Part shown: one piece after another, positions 54,274 through 60,982 of the stretch
Layout: each line of letters starts with the position of its first letter
Position numbering within the stretch: the stretch's first letter is position 1
Program-made: the position numbers and the translations under genes
Source: Flavobacteriia bacterium
GTDB taxonomy: Bacteria; Bacteroidota; Bacteroidia; Flavobacteriales_D; Crocinitomicaceae
DNA: 60,982 bases
Direction: 5' to 3'
NCBI GenBank assembly: GCA_947462925.1
Contig: CANHQP010000020.1
Location: 1-60,982 of the forward strand
Notes under the pieces: model-generated
Told to the model about the DNA's origin: nothing
The model's input: the letters and a program-made list of their open reading frames with translations, nothing else
Databases searched by the model: none

Positions 54274-55248
54274 ATGAAAAATTTCAAAAAAGCAATCGTA
54301 CTTGGAGCTGGGGGATTTATTGGTCACCATCTTGTTCAAAGACTTAAAGAGGAAGGTCTTTGGGTGCTTGGTGCTGATATAAAATTGCCAGAATTTTCTC
54401 CAACTGCTGCAGATGAATTTTTGATTGGAGATCTAAGAGATATAGATTTTGTTGGACGCGTGATTTTTGAAGACGTTGATGAGGTTTATCAATTGGCGGG
54501 CGATGTTGGTGGTGCAGGATATATCTTTACTGGATTGAACGATGCCAATGTCATGCATAATTCAGCGCAAATAAATTTAAATGTTGCCAAAATTGCGGTC
54601 GATAGAAAAGTGAAATCTTTGTTTTTTTCTTCATCTGCGTGTATTTACCCTGCAAATAATCAAACTGATCCACTTTCGCCGAACTGTGAAGAATCTTCAG
54701 CATATCCTGCCAATCCTGACAGTGAGTATGGATGGGAAAAGTTGATGGCTGAAAGACTGTTTTTGGCTTACAAAAGAAACTTTGGCTTAAATGTGAAAAT
54801 AGCACGGTTTCACAATATTTTTGGTCCTGAATCGACTTGGAATGGCGGTAAAGAGAAAGCACCAGCTGCGATTTGTCGAAAAGTGGCTGAAGCTAATGGA
54901 AATCAAAAGATTCAAATTTGGGGTAGCGGTCAACAAACGCGTTCCTTTTTATTTATTGATGATTGTATTGATGCAACTTTAAAATTAATGCGATCAGATT
55001 TTGTTGGTCCATACAATATTGGCTCTGAGGAGATGATTTCGATGTCAGATTTTACCAAATTAGTGTTGAAAATCAGCCAGAAGGAAAATGAAATAGAAAC
55101 CATTGACGGTCCAATTGGAGTACAAGGCCGCTCTTCGCACAATAAATTGATTATTCAGGATTTAAATTGGTCGCCAAAATTTTCTTTAGAGGAAGGCTTG
55201 AAGCAATTGTATCCTTGGATTTTGTCGCAAGTGTACAAAACGAAATAA
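54274..55248 (+). CDS. GDP-mannose 3,5-epimerase-like SDR
   Basis: A 324-residue extended SDR; ATG at 54274 is preferred to an upstream in-frame start. The sequence follows plant GDP-mannose 3',5'-epimerase closely by eye: LAGDVGGAGYI, FFSSSACIYP, SEYGWEKLMAERLF, ARFHNIFGP, GGKEKAPAAICRK, QTRSFLFIDDC and GVQGRSSHNKLI blocks all occur in order. That enzyme makes GDP-L-galactose or GDP-L-gulose. It suggests an unusual L-sugar in the glycan. The best-known homologues are in plants; bacterial copies occur in polysaccharide loci. Confidence 0.83.
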   Translation: MKNFKKAIVLGAGGFIGHHLVQRLKEEGLWVLGADIKLPEFSPTAADEFLIGDLRDIDFVGRVIFEDVDEVYQLAGDVGGAGYIFTGLNDANVMHNSAQINLNVAKIAVDRKVKSLFFSSSACIYPANNQTDPLSPNCEESSAYPANPDSEYGWEKLMAERLFLAYKRNFGLNVKIARFHNIFGPESTWNGGKEKAPAAICRKVAEANGNQKIQIWGSGQQTRSFLFIDDCIDATLKLMRSDFVGPYNIGSEEMISMSDFTKLVLKISQKENEIETIDGPIGVQGRSSHNKLIIQDLNWSPKFSLEEGLKQLYPWILSQVYKTK

Positions 55249-55261
55249 TTTTGATGGAATT

Positions 55262-58081
55262 ATGAGTAAATCATCCAAAAATAGTACTAAAAAAGCAAAT
55301 ACAAAAAAGTTAAAACTTGAAGAGACTTCCTCATTAAATCATCCTTTTTTCTCAATAAAAAAGATTTTTTGGTTGATTGGAATTCTATCGTTCTTAATCT
55401 TTGCTAACGCAATTTCAAATGGTTACAATTTAGATGATGAATTAGTAACCCAAAATCATCCTTTGACCTCACGTGGCTTGGAGGCGATTGGTGAGATTTT
55501 CACCTCCCCCTATTATTCTGATGAAATGGGCTACGCATACGGTTATCGACCAATGGTTCATCTTTCTTTTGCGATTGAACACCAATTTTTTGGTGAAAAA
55601 GTCAGTATCAGCCACTTTTTCAACGTGCTTCTTTTTGCTTTGTCATCTATGTTGTTTTTCAAATTTCTAATTGGGCTTTTAGGAGAAAAACAAATGTATT
55701 TGGTCTTGCTTGCATCGGTGTTATTCGTCGTTCATCCAATTCATACAGAGGTGGTTGATAGCATAAAGAACCGTGATGAATTATTGGCTTTTCTTTTTGT
55801 GATTTTGTGCGGAATTTCCATGTTGAGTTATTTAAAAACTAATAAAATCAGATCGTTGATTTTTATCTTTTTCTATTTTTCACTAGCGATGCTATCAAAG
55901 AAAAGTGTTTTTCCAATGGTATTTGTTTTTCCTATTTTATTGGTTTTAACTTGTGATATCAGTTGGCGAAAATTAATGTTAATTGGCGGTGCTTTGATTT
56001 TGCCAGGTGCTATTATTGCGGGTGAATTATCCATGACCAAAACCATGGTTTTTGTTTTGTTGCCTATTGGTTCCATTTTTGGTATTTATTTTTTTAAAAA
56101 ATATTTACTAGCTCTTCCTGATTTTTCTTGGAAGTTGGCATTGTCCAAACCTCTTTTTCCTTTTTCATTAGTCATTTTGAGCGCTTTTTTTGCCGTTTAT
56201 TTTAACCAATTTTATTGGACGATTATTTCGTTGCTTTTTGGTGTTTGGGCTTTGAAAACAGATACAAAGTGGGCGGTTGTTTTGGTAACATGTGTGTTGA
56301 TAATTTTTGATTGGAGATTCCAATTAAATCATTTTTCCATGATTGCTATTTTCCTAGGTGCATCCTATTCTTTTCGAGTCTTTTTTAATACAAGAATTGC
56401 TGATTTTAAAGTGTTTTTTCCAATATTAGCGATAGTTTATTTTTTGATATTTAATCATTCCTTATTTCAGATTGAATCACTAATAGCAATTCTTTTAGTT
56501 TGTTTTCTTTTGATTTGGAAACCAATTTTGAGTTTGATATTTGCACTTGCAGTAATCATAGTTTCTGCTGCCTTTTTTAAGTTGGATGGTTTTTTACCCT
56601 TTACCTTTTTAGCTGTAACCCTCGGTTATTATTTATCTCAATCAAGGCTCAAAATCAATATATATGCAATACAATTAGTACTATTATTATCAATTCTTTT
56701 TGTTCAATTTTCTAACTCTAATCATGTATTTACAAATTTTAGTTCATCGCAAAAAGTACTTGACTTAAGAGAATTTTCAAAGCAATATGCAAATACACAG
56801 GCACAAAATGTAATACCAAAAGAAGGTCGTTTTCTAGAGTACATTGAAAATACATTGGTAGCTCCTCATTCTACTTCCGAAACAATAGGAACAGGCGCTC
56901 AAACGCTAGGAGAATATTTGAAGTTGATGGTTTTTCCTTATGAACTTTCATTTTATTATGGTTACTCAAAAACTATGACTGTAGGTTTAAAAAATCCTTG
57001 GGTTTGGGTATCAATTTTTAGTCATTTGTTGTTTGTTTTCTTAGCGTTATTTCAAATCAAAAAACGGCCATTCATTACCATTGGAATTGTTTGGTACTTC
57101 CTGTCAATATTACTTTTCAGCAATTGGATTGAATTGGTTGCAGGGATGGTCGGAGAGCGATTAGCTTTCACCGCTTCGGCAGGTTTTTGCATTTTTATTG
57201 CGGCTCTAATTTTTTTGATAAGACCCTCTTTTTCTTTCAAAAAACCAAGTTGGATCGAATTTGTGGTGGTTGCAGTTGTCATTTTGTTTTTGGTAAAAAC
57301 TGTCTCTAGAAATACCCAGTGGCAAAACCACATTACCTTGATGGACAATGATTTAACTCATCTTTCAAATTCTGCTCAAGCCAATAATTTATTTGCATCC
57401 AATTTAATGAAGTATGCATCCAATGACATATCTTTGAGTGATGTAGAAAGGTTGGAATTTCAAAAATTAGCTGTGCAACATTTCAAAAGATCTGTGCAGA
57501 TTTATCCGTATTTTTTCAATACACAGTTCGACAAGGCTCGCGCTTCCGTTTCTATTGGTGATACTATTTCTGCCATTAATGGTTATCAAAAAGCAATACA
57601 ATTGGACTCCACTTTTTCAGACTCTTATTTTTATCTGTTGAATATTTTTAGGCTGCAAAAAGACCAAAAATCTTATTTGAAAACAGCGCGATTATTGGGG
57701 TGTAATTTCCATTCTTTTTCCATTCAATCAGAGCAACAAAAAGCGATTGAAATATTGAAAGACACAAGCAATGTTATCGCCTCGTTTAAGAAAGAAAAAT
57801 TAGTCCTAAAATCTATTGAAGACAAGCCGTTAGACGCTGAAGCCTATTTCGATTTATTGAGTGTTTACGATCAACAAAATAATGGTTTAGCATATCTAAG
57901 TACAGCTAAAAAATTGTCTAAAATTTATAATAAATCTGACTTCTACGAAGCACTTGCAAAAGGCTATTTTATGACCAATCAAATCGACAGTGCTATTTAT
58001 GTTTTAAATCTCGGAATAGCACGTCATCCTTCTGTCCAAAGTTTGAAGGATAATTTGGAGAAAGTGGAGAAGTTTAGGTAA
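55262..58081 (+). CDS. TMTC-like GT-C membrane glycosyltransferase with C-terminal TPRs
   Basis: A 939-residue membrane protein. After a short basic N-terminus comes a first helix and the NGYNLDDELVTQNHPLTSRG loop, whose Asp-Asp matches the TMTC/O-mannosyltransferase GT-C catalytic site. YRPMVHLSFAIEHQFFG, HPIHTEVVDSIKNRDELLAFLF and AMLSKKSVFP are further TMTC-type blocks. Many transmembrane helices follow (to about 680), more than usual, then about four TPR-like repeats (about 700-939). TMTC proteins transfer sugars from lipid donors to exported acceptors. It ends the operon; its donor is probably the lipid-linked sugar of this locus. Confidence 0.75.
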   Translation: MSKSSKNSTKKANTKKLKLEETSSLNHPFFSIKKIFWLIGILSFLIFANAISNGYNLDDELVTQNHPLTSRGLEAIGEIFTSPYYSDEMGYAYGYRPMVHLSFAIEHQFFGEKVSISHFFNVLLFALSSMLFFKFLIGLLGEKQMYLVLLASVLFVVHPIHTEVVDSIKNRDELLAFLFVILCGISMLSYLKTNKIRSLIFIFFYFSLAMLSKKSVFPMVFVFPILLVLTCDISWRKLMLIGGALILPGAIIAGELSMTKTMVFVLLPIGSIFGIYFFKKYLLALPDFSWKLALSKPLFPFSLVILSAFFAVYFNQFYWTIISLLFGVWALKTDTKWAVVLVTCVLIIFDWRFQLNHFSMIAIFLGASYSFRVFFNTRIADFKVFFPILAIVYFLIFNHSLFQIESLIAILLVCFLLIWKPILSLIFALAVIIVSAAFFKLDGFLPFTFLAVTLGYYLSQSRLKINIYAIQLVLLLSILFVQFSNSNHVFTNFSSSQKVLDLREFSKQYANTQAQNVIPKEGRFLEYIENTLVAPHSTSETIGTGAQTLGEYLKLMVFPYELSFYYGYSKTMTVGLKNPWVWVSIFSHLLFVFLALFQIKKRPFITIGIVWYFLSILLFSNWIELVAGMVGERLAFTASAGFCIFIAALIFLIRPSFSFKKPSWIEFVVVAVVILFLVKTVSRNTQWQNHITLMDNDLTHLSNSAQANNLFASNLMKYASNDISLSDVERLEFQKLAVQHFKRSVQIYPYFFNTQFDKARASVSIGDTISAINGYQKAIQLDSTFSDSYFYLLNIFRLQKDQKSYLKTARLLGCNFHSFSIQSEQQKAIEILKDTSNVIASFKKEKLVLKSIEDKPLDAEAYFDLLSVYDQQNNGLAYLSTAKKLSKIYNKSDFYEALAKGYFMTNQIDSAIYVLNLGIARHPSVQSLKDNLEKVEKFR

Positions 58082-58326
58082 TTCAATTGTTTATTTTACA
58101 ATGAACATTTAATATATCAACATTTTTTTGTTATTGTGTTAAATTATCAATAATGCTTGTTTTATGATTTTTGTCATTTGTTAATTGAAAAGCATCAAAT
58201 ATTCATCAAACATCATGTTTTATTAATTTACCCTCTTTTTTTTAACAACAGGAGTCTAATTTTTTTTTGTTTGTTTAGTAATTTTGACTTAATATTGAGT
58301 TGTATTTACACCCTCAAAAGGTAAAA

Positions 58327-58334
58327 TACTTTTG
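58327..58334 (+). promoter_or_regulatory. Putative -7 promoter element of the large secreted protein gene
   Basis: TACTTTTG matches TAnnTTTG, 121 bases before the ATG at 58455, giving a leader of about 115 nt. Confidence 0.4.
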
Positions 58335-58367
58335 TTTGCTAATTAATATTTTGTGTTTCCATAACGG

Positions 58368-58389
58368 TTGTGTTAGAAACACAATTTTT
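58368..58389 (+). terminator. Hairpin followed by T-run inside the leader
   Basis: TTGTGTT (58368-58374) and AACACAA (58378-58384) are perfect complements around a 3-base loop, directly followed by five T. It could terminate readthrough from the glycan operon or attenuate the downstream gene. The stem is only 7 bp. Confidence 0.4.
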
Positions 58390-58454
58390 AACTACACTAT
58401 ATAACATTATGTCAACATATAATAAATTTATTACTATTAATAACTACTACTGAC

Positions 58455-60982
58455 ATGGAAAATATTTATGAAAATATAACAAGTTCTAGCAATAAAGTTA
58501 AAGCTCTAAGCAGGCTGTTAGCTATAGTTTGTGTTAGTTTTATTGGTGTTGCTCAGGTGTTGGCACAGTCAACTACCGTGCCTTTAACCAGCGGTACTTC
58601 TTGGACAGTGCCAGCCGGTGTTACTAGTATTACCGTTGAAGTATGGGGCGGCGGCGGCGGCGGCGGCGGTAGAAGCACTAACGGACGTGGTGGCGGTGGC
58701 GGTGGTGGCGCTTATGCGAGAAGTGTATTTTCAGGATTAACTCCTGGTACGATGTATAGTTATAGCATCGGAGCTGGTGGAGCGGGTTCAAGTAATACTG
58801 TTACTACCGCTCAAAATGGTGGGACTACCACTTTTAACGGCCCCACTACATTAAGTGCTTTAGGAGGAACGGGGGTTGCCAATAATTCAAATGCAGGACA
58901 ATCTGGTGGAGCTTTAGGCACCTCTGGTAATGTTGCCAATCGCGTAGGAGGGAATGGTGCAAGTGAGAGTTCGTATACTTTTGCAGGTTTTACCTTGTGG
59001 CGCTCTGGTGGCGGTGGTGGCGGGGCAGGGAGCAATAACCCAGGTGGAAATGGAAGTACAACCAATACCAATGGCGGCGCTGGTGGTACAGTTGGCGGCG
59101 GTGCAGGCGGTGCTGGACGAGATAACTCTCAAGGAAATGGAAACCTTGGGATAGCTAGTGGAGGAGGAGGAGGAGGAGCGTTCAGGAATGGTTCAGGTAT
59201 CAGGGTAGGTGGTAATGGTGCTGCAGGGCAAATAACTATTACTTATACCCTCCCAACCATTACCAGTTTTACCCCCGATACAGATCTTTGTACAGGAGGT
59301 GGACAAAGTGTTTCCATAACTGGAACTAATTTTACAGGTGCAACTGCCGTTACATTTAACGGTGTGAATGCAACTTCATTCACAGTTAATTCAGCAACAA
59401 GCATAACAGCAACTACACCAAGTAGTTTAACAGCAGGTTCCATTACAGTAACTACACCAAACGGCTTCGCTACAAGTAGCGCATATACCGTTTTTTCTAC
59501 CGTATTATCCGCTGTAAGCATTTCCAGCAGCCCAAGTATGCCAACCTGTCAAGGTAATAGTATTTTATTTACAGCGGTACCCACTAATGGTGGAGTAGCA
59601 CCAACGTATATCTTTTATAAAAATGGAAGCACCGTTTTGCAGGCATCTAGCACAACTGCAACGTATACGGCAGCAGCAGGCTCTCTAATACAAGGAGATG
59701 TTATTACAGTAAGTATGACAAGTAATGCTACTTGTGCTTCACCAACTACAGCTACTTCCTCAGGTATTACTGCAAACTTTCCTGTTGCAGTGAGTATTGC
59801 CCGTACTCCACTTGGGCCACAATTTAGCGGAACGTCTTATGCTTATACTTCTGCGGTAACTGGAAACACTGGTGCGGTAACGTATGACTGGTCGGCACCT
59901 AGTAATGCTTCTCCTCTCAGCAGTTCATTAAATACCTATAACCCCACTTTAACAAATGTTACAGCATCTAATGTTAATGTTCCTATCACGCTAACTATAA
60001 CGGATGCTGGTACCGGTTGCCAGGCTAACGCATCGCAGAATCCCTCAGTGTTTCCTTTACCCACAGTACCTTCGGGTTTAACTTCAGTTTGCCAAAATAC
60101 AAGCAATACATATACCTCTAGCACTACAGCAACCCTTAACACACAATACAGTGGTTTTGAATGGGCATTGGCTCCTGCAAGTTCAGGTAGTATCAATACC
60201 AGTACCGGAGCCGTTACATGGAGTTCTACTTACACTGGTGCGGCTACTGTTTCGGTAAGAGCATTAGGCGTTGGCAATACGCTTAATTCAGCATGGGTGC
60301 CGCTGAGTGTTACCCTTTTTGCCCCACCTGCCGCGCCTACAATTACTGCCTCGGAGACATCGGGACAGTTCAGTGATGATGGTATTATATGCTCTGGCAG
60401 TACGGTTACTTTAACTGCAAACCCATCTACTGGCTTTACCTATTTATGGAGTAATGCCGGAACAGGTTCTAGCATTTCCCCTGCACCTACTACTGGGACA
60501 ATTTATTCGGTAACTATTACGGATGGCAACGGCTGTATCAACAGTGCCAATTATTCGGTAACGACAACTGCATTGCCAGCTGCACCAACTGCAAGCACCC
60601 CGCAAAACTTTTGCGGTTCGGGCACTGTAGCGGATCTAAATGCCACAGGTACAGCTATCCAATGGTATGCTGGCTCAACTGGAGGCAGTGCTTTGAGCGG
60701 GGCTACAGCCTTATCTACTGCTAGTTACTATGCCACACAAACAGTAAATTTTTGCGAAAATAGCCCACGTTTAACAGTAGCAGTGAATATATTACCAGCT
60801 GCACCAGCTGCAACTGGTGTTACGATTTGCCAAGGGCAAAGCGGGTCATTAACAATGGCTGCAGTTTGCTCAACAGTTGCAGCAACACCGCAAACCGCTA
60901 GTGGTTCTGGAGGTACTTCTGAGGCTACAGCCTTTGGTGGAGCAGGAAACACAAATATTACAATAAATTTTCCGGCATTGCC
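58455..60982 (+). CDS. Large secreted glycine-rich and Ig/IPT-like surface protein, 3' end cut by the window
   Basis: An open frame of 842 codons from ATG 58455 to the window end without a stop. A signal peptide (LLAIVCVSFIGVAQVLAQ) ends near residue 38. A glycine-rich domain covers about 45-260, including a run of eight Gly coded by GGC repeats and a second run of GGA repeats, framed by TVPAGVTSITVEVWG. An IPT/TIG domain follows (PTITSFTPD...TPNGFATSSAY, about 262-345), then several Ig/PKD-like Thr/Ser-rich repeats with conserved CQG and CxGxxV starts. Typical of gliding-bacteria adhesins with T9SS domains, though that end is not visible. GC content is clearly higher than upstream genes. Confidence 0.85.
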   Translation, partial: MENIYENITSSSNKVKALSRLLAIVCVSFIGVAQVLAQSTTVPLTSGTSWTVPAGVTSITVEVWGGGGGGGGRSTNGRGGGGGGGAYARSVFSGLTPGTMYSYSIGAGGAGSSNTVTTAQNGGTTTFNGPTTLSALGGTGVANNSNAGQSGGALGTSGNVANRVGGNGASESSYTFAGFTLWRSGGGGGGAGSNNPGGNGSTTNTNGGAGGTVGGGAGGAGRDNSQGNGNLGIASGGGGGGAFRNGSGIRVGGNGAAGQITITYTLPTITSFTPDTDLCTGGGQSVSITGTNFTGATAVTFNGVNATSFTVNSATSITATTPSSLTAGSITVTTPNGFATSSAYTVFSTVLSAVSISSSPSMPTCQGNSILFTAVPTNGGVAPTYIFYKNGSTVLQASSTTATYTAAAGSLIQGDVITVSMTSNATCASPTTATSSGITANFPVAVSIARTPLGPQFSGTSYAYTSAVTGNTGAVTYDWSAPSNASPLSSSLNTYNPTLTNVTASNVNVPITLTITDAGTGCQANASQNPSVFPLPTVPSGLTSVCQNTSNTYTSSTTATLNTQYSGFEWALAPASSGSINTSTGAVTWSSTYTGAATVSVRALGVGNTLNSAWVPLSVTLFAPPAAPTITASETSGQFSDDGIICSGSTVTLTANPSTGFTYLWSNAGTGSSISPAPTTGTIYSVTITDGNGCINSANYSVTTTALPAAPTASTPQNFCGSGTVADLNATGTAIQWYAGSTGGSALSGATALSTASYYATQTVNFCENSPRLTVAVNILPAAPAATGVTICQGQSGSLTMAAVCSTVAATPQTASGSGGTSEATAFGGAGNTNITINFPAL
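58647..58670 (+). repeat. GGC trinucleotide tract coding for eight glycines
   Basis: Seven GGC codons plus one GGT in frame with the large secreted gene. Unit gain or loss would alter length without shifting the frame. Confidence 0.8.
59160..59177 (+). repeat. GGA trinucleotide tract coding for six glycines
   Basis: Six consecutive GGA codons, in frame with the large secreted gene, near the end of its glycine-rich domain. Confidence 0.8.

Larger units (their letters stand above)
58082..58454. other. Leader region of the large secreted protein
   Basis: No gene. It is strongly AT-rich. TACTTTTG at 58327-58334 matches the TAnnTTTG -7 box; a TTG at 58300-58302 is a slightly distant -33. A hairpin-plus-T-run lies further down at 58368-58389, about 70 bases before the start codon, which gives an attenuator-like layout. 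Confidence 0.4.

Noticed and set aside
59243..60952. Several 70-95 codon minus-strand frames near the window end
   Set aside because: They are antisense shadows of the long open frame of the secreted protein and are biased to Pro/Val/Ala as expected from opposite-strand reading.

Overview
The window looks like a chromosomal segment from a low-GC member of the Bacteroidota, most likely Flavobacteriia (a Crocinitomicaceae/Fluviicola-type organism is a guess). Three things point there: a secreted protease with a typical type IX secretion C-terminal sorting domain, promoters of the TAnnTTTG type instead of sigma70 -10 boxes, and start codons that usually lack a clear Shine-Dalgarno sequence. I saw no rRNA, tRNA, CRISPR array or transposase.

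0.5-10.2 kb (minus strand): a probable five-gene operon, pfkB-type kinase, DUF349 protein, membrane protein, VWA protein and MoxR/ChlI-type AAA+ ATPase. It is followed by a fluoride channel (crcB), a soluble inorganic pyrophosphatase, an HI0933-type flavoprotein, an outer-membrane-like protein and a CvpA-type protein. 10.3-24.6 kb: a YgiQ-type radical SAM protein, a lipoprotein, a small accessory patch (an orphan DUF6922-like gene and a complete hipBA toxin-antitoxin pair), a thioesterase, then a minus-strand operon of RDD protein, rsmI, quinone oxidoreductase and a 1127-residue SF1 helicase. A T9SS serine protease and a thioredoxin-fold protein follow.

24.7-39.7 kb: a 1258-residue MORN/YwqK-repeat protein, a lipoprotein, an orphan histidine kinase, a tightly overlapped set of LTA-synthase-like sulfatase, diacylglycerol-kinase-like lipid kinase and DinB-like protein, then polA and cysS.

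39.7-58.1 kb: the most interesting region, a 14-gene plus-strand operon-like run with a divergent glycosyltransferase-like gene at its left edge. Both ends are ordinary surface-glycan genes (Wzm/Wzt-type ABC exporter; asparagine-synthase-type amidotransferase, sugar epimerases, GT-A-like glycosyltransferases, methyltransferase and a TMTC-like GT-C membrane protein). Set into it is a very AT-rich cassette of natural-product-type genes: an unknown protein with a beta-hairpin repeat pattern faintly like ABBA prenyltransferases, two overlapping cytochrome P450s, a half-length class II terpene-cyclase-like protein with a variant DxDD motif, and a UbiA prenyltransferase. My inference is that the locus makes and exports a prenylated or terpenoid, P450-oxidised molecule, possibly glycosylated. 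I do not recognise it as a described system.

58.5 kb-end: the 5' part of a large secreted glycine-rich and Ig/IPT-like protein, clearly richer in GC than the rest, running off the window.
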